DNA from: Candidatus Kapaibacterium sp.
GTDB lineage: Bacteria; Bacteroidota; Ignavibacteria; Kapaibacteriales; JAEUSM01
Direction of reading: 5' to 3'
Length of the DNA stretch: 64,000 nt
Assembly (NCBI GenBank): GCA_016788785.1
Contig: JAEUSM010000014.1
Location: 1 to 64,000, forward strand
Within the stretch, counting starts at the first letter, position 1. Every line of letters begins with the position of its first letter. The position numbers were made by a program, and so were the translations under genes. This document shows positions 8,627 through 18,090 of the stretch, one piece after another. A model generated the notes under the pieces. It was not told the DNA's origin, made no database searches, and saw nothing but the letters and a program-made list of their open reading frames with translations.

Positions 8627-9539
8627 TACCATCCGTTTAATTGGTTTCCCAATGGATTTGGGTGCTGACAGACGTGGTGTTGATATGGGTCCTTCCGCAT
8701 TGCGGATTGCTGATATTGATAAGCATATTGAGGAACTTGGATATAAAGTGATTGACGATGGTGATATTGCAGTAAAAATGCAAGAAACTCAAGAAATCGA
8801 AGACCCTCAATTGAAATATTTACCGGAAATTGTTACATCTTGTTCGAAACTTGCAACTTCTGTCAAATCCATTGTCGATGAAGGTGATTTCCCTCTAATT
8901 TTAGGTGGAGATCATTCAATGAGTATTGGCTCTATCGCCGGAATTGCAGCTCATTGCAAAGAACAGAACAAACGACTTGGTGTGTTGTGGATTGATGCTC
9001 ATGCTGATATGAACACCCCAGAAACTACTCCTTCAGGGAATATTCATGGAATGCCCTTGGCAACGTGTTTGGGAATTGGTGATGAATCTTTGACGAATAT
9101 TTTTGAATTTGCTCCAAAAATTCCAAGCGATAGAATTGTTTTAATTGGACTTCGTTCAGTCGACCCTGGCGAAAAAACCCTCATTAAAGAAAAGGGCATA
9201 AAAGCATATTCAATGCTGGAAATTGATAGGCAATCAATTGCAAAAGTGATTGAAGAAACGATAATTTATTTCAAAGCAAAAAAAATCGACCATTTGCACA
9301 TTAGTTTCGATTTAGATTCTGTGGATCCATCAATTGCTACAGGAGTTGGTACGCCAGTCCCAGGTGGACTTTCTTTCAGAGAAGTTCACTTAATTATGGA
9401 AACTATCGCTGAGCAAATGGTGGTTTCGTCGTTTGAAATTGCTGAGGTAAACCCAATTTTGGACACTAAAAACAGTAGTGCAGAGTTAGCTGTAGCTATA
9501 GCTTCATCGCTTTTTGGAAAACGAATTTTAGAGGTGTGA
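8613..9539 (+). CDS. rocF: Arginase (ureohydrolase family)
   Basis: Manganese enzyme hydrolysing arginine to ornithine and urea. The 308 residues show the three metal-binding signatures: GGDHS near residue 98, DAHADMNTP near 130, and SFDLDSVDPS followed by GVGTPVPGG near 240. The ending E(I)AEVNPILD is typical. The GVGTPVPGG and AEVNPILD patterns fit arginase better than agmatinase or formimidoylglutamase, but the substrate is inferred. It starts inside the end of accD (14-base overlap), which suggests translational coupling. A gap of about 235 bases follows. Confidence 0.88.
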   Translation: MILNNTIRLIGFPMDLGADRRGVDMGPSALRIADIDKHIEELGYKVIDDGDIAVKMQETQEIEDPQLKYLPEIVTSCSKLATSVKSIVDEGDFPLILGGDHSMSIGSIAGIAAHCKEQNKRLGVLWIDAHADMNTPETTPSGNIHGMPLATCLGIGDESLTNIFEFAPKIPSDRIVLIGLRSVDPGEKTLIKEKGIKAYSMLEIDRQSIAKVIEETIIYFKAKKIDHLHISFDLDSVDPSIATGVGTPVPGGLSFREVHLIMETIAEQMVVSSFEIAEVNPILDTKNSSAELAVAIASSLFGKRILEV

Positions 9540-9775
9540 TTTTTTGATGTATATCACATAATAAACTGATAACATCAAAACTTATTGTCATCAAATTTAG
9601 AAAAAAAAGTTTTTTTCAGAAATTTCCGTAGTAATTTTGAGAATTCAAAAAAATACAGTACTTTAATAGTAGAATTGATTTTTTGAAGTAATGTTTTACA
9701 GTCAATTCTTCAATAAATCTGTTCGTTACAATAAGTGTTTTCATTTTCAAATTACTCTATAGGAAGGGTTACGCT

Positions 9776-10084
9776 ATGAATGTATCTGTAACAGCCCGAC
9801 ATTTTTCGGCTCCGCAAAAATTACATGATTTTGCAACAGACATTGCTCAAAATTTTTCAAAATTTCATGATGGGATAATGAGTGTCGACATTGTCTTGGA
9901 TGATAACCATCAAGAAAAAATTGCTGAGTATATTGTCAAAGTTAAAGGGGAGCGGTTAGTAGTGAAAGAGATTTCAGAAGTATTCGAAAAAAGTCTAAGT
10001 GACGGTGGGGATAAAATGGTGAGACAACTTAGGAAATTAAAAACAAAAGCTGAAAGTAAATTACACGAAAAAGTAGTTCTTTAA
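9776..10084 (+). CDS. hpf: Short ribosome hibernation promoting factor (HPF/RaiA family)
   Basis: A 102-residue protein of the sigma-54 modulation/HPF family, which binds the 30S decoding region and stores ribosomes in inactive form under starvation. The N-terminal strand pattern (VSVTARHFSAPQKLHDFATD) and the basic C-terminal helix fit the short HPF form with no C-terminal dimerisation domain. GGAAGG at 9762-9767 is a good ribosome binding site. An intrinsic terminator follows directly, so the transcript is probably single-gene. The upstream gap 9540-9775 is very AT-rich and shows no other gene. Confidence 0.9.
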   Translation: MNVSVTARHFSAPQKLHDFATDIAQNFSKFHDGIMSVDIVLDDNHQEKIAEYIVKVKGERLVVKEISEVFEKSLSDGGDKMVRQLRKLKTKAESKLHEKVVL

Positions 10085-10090
10085 TCATAA

Positions 10091-10117
10091 AAGCCTCAAT
10101 GTTTCATTGAGGCTTTT
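10091..10117 (+). terminator. Intrinsic terminator after hpf
   Basis: AAGCCTCAATG, a three-base loop and the exact complement, followed by a T run. It sits 7 bases after the hpf stop. Confidence 0.9.
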
Positions 10118-10137
10118 CTATTCCTTTTCTTGCAATT

Positions 10138-11151
10138 ATGCCAATTCCAAAAAATTTTAAAGTATTTAATTTAGAAAACATCCCTGTTTCTAAACTCTTA
10201 TTATCTCCTGCTCAATTACAATGCGAAACAGGTGAAATTGGTTTAAACAATGTCATAGTAGATAGTAGTATTTATCGTCCACAGCTTGCATTAGCAGGGT
10301 ATATAGAATTGTTTACCTATCAAAAAATACAACTTTTTGGGAATACTGAAATGTTTTATCTTCGTTCATTAACTCCCGAAGATCGAAGAAAAGCATTTGA
10401 AACGATTGTACAATTTCCCATGCCTTGCATAATTGTTACCAATGGTCATCATTTTGAAGCAGAGTATATCCAACTTTTTATAGAAAAAGGAATTGCCGTT
10501 TTTTCAACTCCATTAGTAACTTCAAAAGCATTATACTTCCTTTCTGAATTTTTAGAAGATCAGTTTGCAGCACAAGTTTCCATACATGCTTCCTTTGTTG
10601 ATGTTTACGGCGTTGGAATGCTTTTCATTGGCAGAAGTGGTATTGGAAAATCTGAAATCGCATTAGACCTTGTCGAACGAGGACATAGACTTGTTGCTGA
10701 TGATGTAGTGTTACTTTCAAAAAAGCGTAATATTCTCATTGGTACTGGCACTAGTGTCAATAAGCATTTTGTTGAAGTTCGTGGATTGGGTATAATTGAT
10801 ATTCAAGCTATGTTTGGTATACGAGCAATTCGTTTTCAAAAACGATTAGAGGTTATTATTGAATTGGAAGAATGGGCTTCTGATAAAGAGTATACTCGTA
10901 CTGGATTGGATGACACTTATTCATCAATTATGGATGTAGATTTGTTAACGATTACATTGCCGATTTTTGCTGGAAAAAACATTACCGTTATTGCCGAAGT
11001 AATAGCACTAAACTATTTACTAAAAACCTATAATTACAATTCAGCTGAAATTTTTGCTGCTAAACTCTCTGCAGAAATTGAGCGAAAAAAACAACATCCG
11101 CTCGACAAAGATAAACGACATATTTCGTACTTTCAAAGTGATGAAGAATGA
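10138..11151 (+). CDS. hprK: HPr kinase/phosphorylase
   Basis: Bifunctional enzyme that phosphorylates and dephosphorylates HPr (or a homologue) on serine. The 337 residues include an N-terminal HprK domain and the catalytic domain with Walker A GRSGIGKS (165-172), followed by LVADDVV and the family signature EVRGLGIIDIQAMFG (about 213-227). Outside Firmicutes it usually works with a partial phosphotransferase system and regulates carbon or cell-envelope metabolism; the target here is unknown. The stop overlaps the next start as ATGA. Confidence 0.93.
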   Translation: MPIPKNFKVFNLENIPVSKLLLSPAQLQCETGEIGLNNVIVDSSIYRPQLALAGYIELFTYQKIQLFGNTEMFYLRSLTPEDRRKAFETIVQFPMPCIIVTNGHHFEAEYIQLFIEKGIAVFSTPLVTSKALYFLSEFLEDQFAAQVSIHASFVDVYGVGMLFIGRSGIGKSEIALDLVERGHRLVADDVVLLSKKRNILIGTGTSVNKHFVEVRGLGIIDIQAMFGIRAIRFQKRLEVIIELEEWASDKEYTRTGLDDTYSSIMDVDLLTITLPIFAGKNITVIAEVIALNYLLKTYNYNSAEIFAAKLSAEIERKKQHPLDKDKRHISYFQSDEE

Positions 11152-11750
11152 GCCCTTCTGAAGTGTTATACCAACTTCCCAATATAGAAACTAAACGTTT
11201 ATTGATTAGAAAGTTAGAACCAACAGATCTACAAGACTTATTTGAATGTAGTTCTAATCCTGAAATTTCAAAATACACGTTGTGGGATGCTCATAAAACT
11301 ATGAACGATTCGAAAGACTTTCTGACAAAATGCATCAAGCAATACTCATTAGGTCTTGCCCCAGTATTTGGTATTGTGTTTAAAGAAGAAAATAAGTTAA
11401 TTGGTACTATTGGCTTTGGATCGATTGATTTTCAATCGAAACGAGCCGATTTTGGGTATGCTCTTCATGTTGGCTATTGGAATCAAAATATCACCTCTGA
11501 AGCTTCTTTAGCAATATTACAATTTGGTTTTCGTACTTTGGAACTTGAACGAATTTATGCAACTTGTTTTACAGATAATGTTGCATCGTATAGAGTAATG
11601 GAAAAAGTTGGGATGACGTACGAAGGAATTTTGCGGTCTTATCATTCCAAAAATGGTCAAAGAGTTGATGTACGATTATATGCAATTACTCGAGAAGATT
11701 GGTTTCAAAACAGACAGTTGTATTTAGATACTATCAACATCACATTTTAA
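11148..11750 (+). CDS. GNAT acetyltransferase, RimJ/RimL-like
   Basis: A 200-residue acetyl-CoA-dependent N-acetyltransferase. It opens with ETKRLLIRKLEPTDLQDLFE, the typical RimJ/RimL start, and has YALHVGYWNQNITSEA and the motif near TCFTDNVASYRVMEKVGMTYEG that forms the acyl-CoA pocket and following helix. Likely substrates are protein N-termini or small amines; nothing in the sequence decides. It is coupled to hprK by a 4-base overlap and followed 18 bases later by the AtuA-type gene. Confidence 0.87.
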   Translation: MSPSEVLYQLPNIETKRLLIRKLEPTDLQDLFECSSNPEISKYTLWDAHKTMNDSKDFLTKCIKQYSLGLAPVFGIVFKEENKLIGTIGFGSIDFQSKRADFGYALHVGYWNQNITSEASLAILQFGFRTLELERIYATCFTDNVASYRVMEKVGMTYEGILRSYHSKNGQRVDVRLYAITREDWFQNRQLYLDTINITF

Positions 11751-11768
11751 TAATTAACAGTATAAACA

Positions 11769-12119
11769 ATGAAATTAAAACTATCAACAATAGCTCACGC
11801 AAGAAGTGGCGACAAAGGTGATGCTGCAAATTGTGGCGTTATTGCGTACAAACAAGAATGGTATCCAATTCTTCAACAATATCTTACCACTGAAGTAGTA
11901 AAAACGTATTTCGAAGGAGTGGTGTTCGGTGAGATTGAACGGTATGAATTACCAAATTTATGGGCGGTGAATTTCCTTTTGAACAATACGTTAGGTGGCG
12001 GTGGAACTGTATCTTTAAAATTGGACGCTCAAGGTAAAACAATCGCCACATCGATGCTACAATGCGAAATAGAAGTACCCGATAGTATGATTCATGAGTT
12101 AGGAATAACTGCTAACTAA
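11769..12119 (+). CDS. Stand-alone AtuA C-terminal-like domain protein
   Basis: A 116-residue protein resembling the C-terminal ferredoxin-fold domain of AtuA-type proteins of acyclic terpene utilisation. It shows HARSGDKGDAANCGVIA, RYELPNLWAVNFLLNNTLGGGG and SLKLDAQGK. In the family this piece is normally fused to a large N-terminal domain; here it is a separate gene with no N-terminal partner next door. Its function is unknown. It is probably the third gene of the hprK-acetyltransferase transcript, ended by the following hairpin. Confidence 0.75.
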   Translation: MKLKLSTIAHARSGDKGDAANCGVIAYKQEWYPILQQYLTTEVVKTYFEGVVFGEIERYELPNLWAVNFLLNNTLGGGGTVSLKLDAQGKTIATSMLQCEIEVPDSMIHELGITAN

Positions 12120-12150
12120 CACAAACAGCACTGATTTTATAAAAAAACAA

Positions 12151-12181
12151 AAGGCTATTCTTTCTCAAGAATAGCCTTTTT
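12151..12181. terminator. Bidirectional terminator between AtuA-like gene and hppA
   Basis: A 12-bp stem (AAGGCTATTCTT and its complement) with a TCTC loop, a T run on the right and an A run on the left. It serves both converging transcripts. Confidence 0.9.
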
Positions 12182-12204
12182 ACTGTTGTGTAAACGATTT
12201 GAAC

Positions 12205-14346
12205 TTACTTGATAAAGTATTTCAATAAGATTCCACCAGAATTCATAAAGAACGGAACGAAAACTAATGAAATAATCGCCATTAATTTGATAAGGATGTT
12301 CAAAGCTGGACCAGAAGTGTCTTTGAATGGATCACCAACAGTATCACCTACAACTGCTGCTTTATGTGGTTCAGAACCTTTGCCACCTAATTCGCCAGTT
12401 TCGATATACTTTTTAGCATTGTCCCATGCACCACCAGAATTTGCCATTGAAATTGCCATCATAACACCACAAATCAAAGCTCCAATGAGTACACCTGCAA
12501 GCATTTGTACACCAAAGAAGAAACCAATAATGAGTGGAGTCAAAATTACTAACAACCCAGGAGCAATCATTTCTCTAATGGAGGCTGCTGTTGAAATTTC
12601 AACACATTTTGCATAATCAGCTTTTCCAGTACCCGCAAGAAGTCCTGGAATTTCTCTGAATTGACGACGAACTTCTTCAATCATTGCTAATGCTGCAGTC
12701 CCTACAGAACGCATGGTCATTGCGGAAAATGAATATGGTAATACTGCACCAATCATCAAACCAGCCAAAACAATTGGGTCTAACATATTAATATTTGTCA
12801 AATTTGCACGAGTCAAAAATGCAGATGTTAACGCCAATGAAGTCAACGCAGCCGAACCTATTGCGAATCCTTTACCAATAGCTGCAGTAGTGTTACCTGC
12901 AGCATCTAAAGAGTCTGTACGTTTACGAATATCAGGTCCCATTTCCGCCATTTCCGCAATACCACCAGCATTGTCAGAAACAGGTCCATAAGCGTCAATA
13001 GTCAAACCAACGGCAATGGTTCCTAACATACCAATAGCAGACATGGCAATACCGTACATTCCAGCTGTAATATACCCAATGACTACTGTAACTGCCAATA
13101 AAATCATTGGAATTACAGAACTGTTGTATCCTAATGATAAACCATAGATAATATTCGTTGCGGCTCCAGTTTTTGATGCATCAGCAACATCTCGTACGGG
13201 TTTGAATCTATGAGAAGTATAGTATTCCGTAATTAAACCAATCAACAAACCAGAAATTAGACCTGTTGCAACAGATATATAAACACCAAAATTTGTAAAT
13301 ACATTTGAAGTTGGAGATAATTGGAAAGATGCTGGTATCATTTGCATAGTAACTGGATACATTGCAACAACCATTACTAATGTAGAAACTATTAGAGCTA
13401 ATTTTAAAGCAAACTCAACTTTATCTTCAGATTTGGCTCTTACAAAAAACAATGAAATTAAACTTGCAACAATTCCAACACCACTAACAAATAATGGATA
13501 CAAAAGCGTAGATAATCGTAATTCTGGTGCTACTGCTGATGCAATTGCAACACCAATCACTAATGCAGCACAAGTACTTTCAGCAACTGAACCGAACAAA
13601 TCAGCACCCATACCGGCAATATCACCGACATTATCACCAACATTGTCAGCAATAACAGCAGGGTTACGAGGATCATCTTCAGGGATACCAGCTTCAACTT
13701 TACCTACTAAATCCGCTCCAACGTCAGCTGCTTTTGTGTAAATACCTCCACCGACTCTACCAAAAAGTGCAACAGAAGAGCCACCGAGTCCAAAACCTGA
13801 AAGAATCTCCATAATAACCAAATCACGGTTAACAACATCGATTGGTAATAAAGAATCAAATCCAAAATATAACAACACCATTCCAACAATTGCTAATCCA
13901 GTTAAGCCAAATCCCATTACAGCTCCAGAGTGGAACGCAATTGAAAATGACTTTTGCAAAGATATTCTTGCAGCAGCCGCAGTACGAACATTTCCAATAG
14001 TTGCGATTTTCATTCCAATAAAACCAGACAGAATAGAAATACCCGCACCAATGAGAAAGCTCACTGCAGAATAAATTCCGAACGGTAACGATGGATTAGA
14101 ATGATCACTAATTGTTAAAGCAATAATGACCGCAAAAGCAACCATAAAAATAGAAAGAACAGAGTATTCTTTCCGTAAAAATGCCATAGCTCCTTCAGAA
14201 ATAGCAGAAGAAATGGTTGTTAATCGAGCAACTTCTTCTTCAGAGCTTGCTCCTTCAGAAATAGAGATAGAACTAACTTGCTTTGCATAAAACATTGCTA
14301 CTAACAATGCAAGAGCTCCTAATGCTAAAATGATACCAATGATCAT
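12205..14346 (-). CDS. hppA: Membrane-bound ion-translocating pyrophosphatase
   Basis: Integral membrane pump of 713 residues with about 16 helices, hydrolysing pyrophosphate to move H+ and/or Na+ across the membrane. Signature motifs are [20 protein letters not shown] and [15 protein letters not shown] in the middle, and [12 protein letters not shown] further on; [20 protein letters not shown] lies near the C-terminus. In [13 protein letters not shown] the position that is Lys in K+-independent enzymes is Ala, which marks the K+-dependent class. Whether H+ or Na+ is pumped cannot be read here. The gene is monocistronic, ended by the hairpin at 12151. Confidence 0.95.
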   Translation of the reverse strand: MIIGIILALGALALLVAMFYAKQVSSISISEGASSEEEVARLTTISSAISEGAMAFLRKEYSVLSIFMVAFAVIIALTISDHSNPSLPFGIYSAVSFLIGAGISILSGFIGMKIATIGNVRTAAAARISLQKSFSIAFHSGAVMGFGLTGLAIVGMVLLYFGFDSLLPIDVVNRDLVIMEILSGFGLGGSSVALFGRVGGGIYTKAADVGADLVGKVEAGIPEDDPRNPAVIADNVGDNVGDIAGMGADLFGSVAESTCAALVIGVAIASAVAPELRLSTLLYPLFVSGVGIVASLISLFFVRAKSEDKVEFALKLALIVSTLVMVVAMYPVTMQMIPASFQLSPTSNVFTNFGVYISVATGLISGLLIGLITEYYTSHRFKPVRDVADASKTGAATNIIYGLSLGYNSSVIPMILLAVTVVIGYITAGMYGIAMSAIGMLGTIAVGLTIDAYGPVSDNAGGIAEMAEMGPDIRKRTDSLDAAGNTTAAIGKGFAIGSAALTSLALTSAFLTRANLTNINMLDPIVLAGLMIGAVLPYSFSAMTMRSVGTAALAMIEEVRRQFREIPGLLAGTGKADYAKCVEISTAASIREMIAPGLLVILTPLIIGFFFGVQMLAGVLIGALICGVMMAISMANSGGAWDNAKKYIETGELGGKGSEPHKAAVVGDTVGDPFKDTSGPALNILIKLMAIISLVFVPFFMNSGGILLKYFIK

Positions 14347-14397
14347 TATCTACACCTACAATTTGTATATAAATTCAATACTTTTTCAAAATTCAAT

Positions 14398-14428
14398 TTT
14401 GTATTTTCACCAAAAGATTGTACTTTTG
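14398..14428 (+). promoter_or_regulatory. Promoter of tRNA-Val: TTTG-N19-TACTTTTG
   Basis: TTTG at 14398-14401 and TACTTTTG at 14421-14428, separated by 19 bases, match the Bacteroidota primary sigma consensus exactly. The element ends 10 bases before the tRNA. Confidence 0.85.
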
Positions 14429-14438
14429 TAACCCTTTT

Positions 14439-14512
14439 GGATTTTTAGCTCAGTTGGTTAGAGCGCCACGTTGACATCGTGGAGGTCGGCGGTTCGAATC
14501 CGCCAGAGTCCA
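14439..14512 (+). tRNA. tRNA-Val (anticodon GAC)
   Basis: A full cloverleaf can be folded by hand. Acceptor GGATTTT pairs with AGAGTCC; the D arm is GCTC/GAGC; the anticodon stem CCACG/CGTGG carries loop TTGACAT with anticodon GAC at 14473-14475; the T arm is GGCGG-TTCGAAT-CCGCC; the discriminator is A. The 3' CCA is not fully encoded. It lies between two minus-strand genes with its own promoter and terminator. Confidence 0.96.
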
Positions 14513-14540
14513 CATTGACTTCTTTCGTAGTAATAACGAA

Positions 14541-14571
14541 GCCTCGCACTATAAAAGTACGAGGCTTTTTT
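14541..14571 (+). terminator. Terminator after tRNA-Val
   Basis: GCCTCG stem, a 13-base loop, CGAGGC, then a T run (14566-14571). It lies 28 bases after the tRNA on the plus strand. Confidence 0.8.
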
Positions 14572-14589
14572 ATTATAATTTTAAAAGGA

Positions 14590-15867
14590 TTATCCTTTAG
14601 CGATTCTAGCTTCTAACTCATCAATTGTCATTGACTTCGGTCTTACAATTGGTGAATTAACCATTCTATGATAGATAATTTGCGAACAAATTCCAATTGC
14701 TCGAGATACTCCAAACATAACAGTATAATAATCAAATTCCACTAATCCATAATGTTGCAACAATGCTCCAGAGATTGCATCAACATTTGGCCAAGGATTT
14801 TTTGCTTTACCATGTTCTAAAAGAACGTTCGGAACGATTGCAAATAATTTGCGAACCATCTCCATTACATCATCTTGTAAATCATGATCTTGAGCAAAGT
14901 TATAGAAAGCAGTATAACGAGGGTCTGTTGCACGCAAAACGGCATGACCAAATCCTGGAACCACTCTTCCACTATTTAATCTATCCCAAAGATATTTTGT
15001 CAATTGTTCATCGGATGGTACTCCTCCCAATTCTTCCATTACTTCATTGATGAATGCCAAACACTCTTGATTTGCCAATCCATGTAATGGTCCTGCAAGT
15101 CCATTGAGACCTGCTGAAACAGAGTAGTAGACATCCGATAATGCAGAACTTACTGTATGAGAAGTCATTGCCGAAACATTTCCACCTTCGTGGTCAGAGT
15201 GTAACACCAAGTATAAACGAATTAACTCTTTGAAACTATCTTCCTGTGAAACACCCAACATATTGGCATAGTTTTCACTCCAGGACAATGAAGAATCTGG
15301 ATCAATTCTTGGACCTTTATTAAATCTCAATCTATAGATTCCAGCAGCAACATTGGAAATTCTTGATATAAGGGTAATCGAATCTTCAACAGCAGCTAAC
15401 CACAATTCATCTTTGGAAGCTCCTTGAGAATATTTTTTTGCATACAATGATTCACGTTGCATAGCAACAATAGCTGTTGAAAGCATTGACATTGGGTGTG
15501 AATCTTTTGGCATAGCCTCTAAGACACTCCATACATAAGCCGGTACTTCTGCTTTTTCTGAAAACAATGTACGTAACTGTTGTTTTTCACTCTCAGTTGG
15601 CAAAGAACCTGTACAAAGTAAAAAGAATATTTCTTGTGGTGTATTAGATACCAAATCTAAAATAGGAATATTTCTTATTTTCAATCCAGTGTCAGGTGAA
15701 ACACTCGAGGTTTCGCAAAGTAATGCTGGGATACCTCTCATACCTCCAAGAAGCTGTCCAATAGTGGTAGTTGAAAGTGCAACTTCTCCATGCTCTTTGT
15801 TAATTGTTGCACGACGTTGACGGACTTCAGGCAATATTTCAGCCAGTTTTTGTTGCAGTACATTCAT
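14590..15867 (-). CDS. gltA: Citrate synthase, mitochondrial-type
   Basis: Condenses oxaloacetate and acetyl-CoA to citrate, the entry step of the TCA cycle. The 425 residues include LHSDHEGGNVSA, AGPLHGLANQE and VPGFGHAVLR..DPR, which hold the active-site histidines and substrate-binding arginine. This motif set, with the long N-terminus (QQKLAEILPEVRQRR...), matches eukaryotic mitochondrial citrate synthases and the related bacterial group (for example Geobacter) rather than the usual bacterial GltA. The gene is monocistronic on the minus strand. Confidence 0.93.
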   Translation of the reverse strand: MNVLQQKLAEILPEVRQRRATINKEHGEVALSTTTIGQLLGGMRGIPALLCETSSVSPDTGLKIRNIPILDLVSNTPQEIFFLLCTGSLPTESEKQQLRTLFSEKAEVPAYVWSVLEAMPKDSHPMSMLSTAIVAMQRESLYAKKYSQGASKDELWLAAVEDSITLISRISNVAAGIYRLRFNKGPRIDPDSSLSWSENYANMLGVSQEDSFKELIRLYLVLHSDHEGGNVSAMTSHTVSSALSDVYYSVSAGLNGLAGPLHGLANQECLAFINEVMEELGGVPSDEQLTKYLWDRLNSGRVVPGFGHAVLRATDPRYTAFYNFAQDHDLQDDVMEMVRKLFAIVPNVLLEHGKAKNPWPNVDAISGALLQHYGLVEFDYYTVMFGVSRAIGICSQIIYHRMVNSPIVRPKSMTIDELEARIAKG

Positions 15868-16041
15868 AGTAATTTTGTAATTACATTGTTAAAAAAATCA
15901 CTTGTTTTTTTAGTCATCCACCATGGTGCCCTCGTCGGATGCATGGTGGTAAATCAACAAGTCTGCCGTATTGTTTTGGCAAAAAATTGTTCAAAAATAG
16001 AAAAATTTATGTGAATAGACATCATTTTTTTCACTTGGACA

Positions 16042-16080
16042 GAAAAAAAAAGGAAGTGACGATTTGTGCACTTCCTTTTT
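16042..16080. terminator. Terminator after the AIM24-like gene
   Basis: AGGAAGTG (16051-16058) pairs with CACTTCCT (16069-16076). An A run on the left acts as the T run of the minus-strand gene; a short T run lies on the right. Confidence 0.85.
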
Positions 16081-16093
16081 ACCAATACTTTGG

Positions 16094-16762
16094 TTATTTT
16101 ACGAGGTATGTTCCTATTAATCCAGCAAGTGGTTGAATATTTCTAGTTTGGTACCAAACCTTACCTGGACCTTTGAATTTACTTACCAATCCCTCACCAG
16201 AAGCTAAGGAAGAAAATATACCTTTTGATGCTTTACTGACTTTATATTGCACCTGTTCCGTAAAGGCTACTAAATGCCCTGAATCAATCACATAGACATC
16301 ATCGGGACCTAATTCTTTCATTAATATAGATCCATAGGCACTTATAAATACAGTTCCTGTCCCAGTTATTTTGGATAAGAACAAATCTGATGCAGAAATA
16401 ACTGATTTGAACGATCCTTTTGAAGAAAGAACCAAATCCTTTGTTCCCGCCAAATATGCACCACCAGCTGCAAACAAAGTTTCGTTGTTTAATTCAATTT
16501 GCAAAATATCACCCGGGGCAGGTGGTGCTAAGACTACTTCACCAGAACCACCTTGTGCAGTGTAGAGTGAAGCAAATAACGATTCACCCCCTACTGCTGC
16601 TTTTAATGTTCCTAAAAGTCCTTTACCAGAACCTTTTGCTTCTAAATCAATATTCGCTGACATAGACACCATTGCACCAGACTCGGCACGAAATGACTCA
16701 TTTTGTTCCAATGTGACTCTCAATATCGAAAATACTGGAGCTTGTTCAATTTCAAATTTCAT
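16094..16762 (-). CDS. AIM24/TIGR00266 family protein
   Basis: A 222-residue protein of the AIM24 family: a beta-rich, glycine-rich fold found in bacteria and in mitochondria, where yeast Aim24 stabilises the MICOS complex. Typical patterns are FRAESGAMVSMSANIDLEAKG, GKGLLGTLKAAVGGESLF and GPGKVWYQTRN near the end. The bacterial role is not established. There is no signal peptide. It is a single minus-strand gene between gltA and a long AT-rich gap. Confidence 0.88.
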   Translation of the reverse strand: MKFEIEQAPVFSILRVTLEQNESFRAESGAMVSMSANIDLEAKGSGKGLLGTLKAAVGGESLFASLYTAQGGSGEVVLAPPAPGDILQIELNNETLFAAGGAYLAGTKDLVLSSKGSFKSVISASDLFLSKITGTGTVFISAYGSILMKELGPDDVYVIDSGHLVAFTEQVQYKVSKASKGIFSSLASGEGLVSKFKGPGKVWYQTRNIQPLAGLIGTYLVK

Positions 16763-17192
16763 TTTGACTCTCTGTTTGTTAAAGGAATTCTACGAATATA
16801 GAGTAAAAAAGATAATTTGAATCATTAATTGAAAAGTTTTCTCAAATTTAATAACAAATCGATTTTTGAAATGAATTTTCAATGGTAAAAACCTTCGTTG
16901 ATTTGTCAATGTACACTTAAGGTATTGAATTTGGAAAAGTGTACAAGCAATTTACAAACATATTTACAAATTTTCTACAAAGTGTGTAGAGAATCTGACA
17001 CATAAATGGACTATTAGATTACTTATAAGGTAATAAAGTTCTTACCATCAATAGCTAATTTGCTTGAAAATGAATATATATTAAAATCAGATTAATTTTT
17101 ATTCAATTTTTGATTCAAATCACTACAAATATAATTTTAGGCATAGTTATTGCATGATAAATAGTATAGTTTTAACAATTTGGATTAGTCCG
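16763..17192. other. AT-rich divergent intergenic region
   Basis: About 430 bases between the divergent AIM24-like gene and the alpha/beta hydrolase. I see no gene, RNA fold or clear TAnnTTTG promoter. An in-frame ATG at 17154 could extend the hydrolase by 13 residues. Confidence 0.5.
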
Positions 17193-18038
17193 ATGGACAT
17201 TGTACATCACAAAAATGGATTTCGATATGTAGATTCTGGGTCAGGACCTGCAGTACTTTTTTTACACGGTTTAGCTGAAAATGTCTCTATTTGGTCTGAC
17301 TTTGTAGAACATTTTTCCTTAGAATACCGAGTAATAGCACTCGATTTGTTTGGTCACACTCCTAAAACACAATATCATTTTGATGCTTCAAAACAATTGA
17401 AAGACTATGCTCAAGAAGTCATTGACTTACTCAATGAAATTGGAGTTGATGAAATTGCGGTTGTTGGTCATTCGATGGGTGGATATATTGCATTAGAAAT
17501 GCTGAAACTTGCCCCGGCGCTTGTAACTGGAATTTCTCTTTTTCATTCTCAACCTTTTGCAGACTCAAAAGAAATTCGTTCGAATAGAATGAATATGATA
17601 CAAGATCTATTAAATGGAAAAAAATCTGATGTTATTGAATCATTATTTCAAAAAGTTCTCCCATTAGAACATCAAGCAAAACATCCAATCTGTTCTTCAA
17701 AAATTTATGCAATGATGAATCAAGTTGATGCCAAAGGTTTAGCAACGACTATTTCGGCTATAGCTCAAAGAGAAGATTCGACTGACGTATTAACTAAAAC
17801 AACAATTCCTGTTCAGTTCATTTTGGGTGGAGTGGATGCGTTCATTCCTGTTCCTCGTATGTTGGAACTAATTCCTGATATCACAAATTGTAGCGTTACA
17901 TTTCTCAAAGATGTTGGACATGTAGGTATGTTAGAAGAAGCGAATCAATGTATTGCAGCATTAAATTCATTCTTCACATTGGCGTATCCAGAAGTTGTTG
18001 ACAAATGTACAGATGTATTTGCTTTCCCTTCTTTTTAA
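17193..18038 (+). CDS. Alpha/beta hydrolase
   Basis: A 281-residue serine hydrolase of the alpha/beta fold. The oxyanion region is FLHGLAENVSIW, the nucleophile elbow GHSMGG, the acid lies in ILGGVDAFIPV and the histidine in LKDVGHVGMLEE. It is close to the 3-oxoadipate enol-lactonase/esterase-like group, but the substrate is not predictable. ATG 17193 (MDIVHHKNG) starts at the usual domain boundary; ATG 17154 adds a short hydrophobic tail and cannot be excluded. The gene ends at a strong terminator and is not in an operon. Confidence 0.85.
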   Translation: MDIVHHKNGFRYVDSGSGPAVLFLHGLAENVSIWSDFVEHFSLEYRVIALDLFGHTPKTQYHFDASKQLKDYAQEVIDLLNEIGVDEIAVVGHSMGGYIALEMLKLAPALVTGISLFHSQPFADSKEIRSNRMNMIQDLLNGKKSDVIESLFQKVLPLEHQAKHPICSSKIYAMMNQVDAKGLATTISAIAQREDSTDVLTKTTIPVQFILGGVDAFIPVPRMLELIPDITNCSVTFLKDVGHVGMLEEANQCIAALNSFFTLAYPEVVDKCTDVFAFPSF

Positions 18039-18060
18039 GAAAATTTGAACAATTAGTAGA

Positions 18061-18090
18061 AGCATTGCAAGAAATTGCAATGCTTTTTTT
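18061..18090 (+). terminator. Intrinsic terminator after the hydrolase
   Basis: AGCATTGCAA, loop GAAA, TTGCAATGCT, then TTTTTT: a perfect 10-bp stem. It shows that an ATG at 18075 cannot be the true start of the next gene. Confidence 0.95.

Noticed and set aside
12209-13741. Plus-strand open frames opposite hppA
   Set aside because: They are shadows of the pump gene: Ala/Pro/Thr-rich low-complexity translations without start signals.
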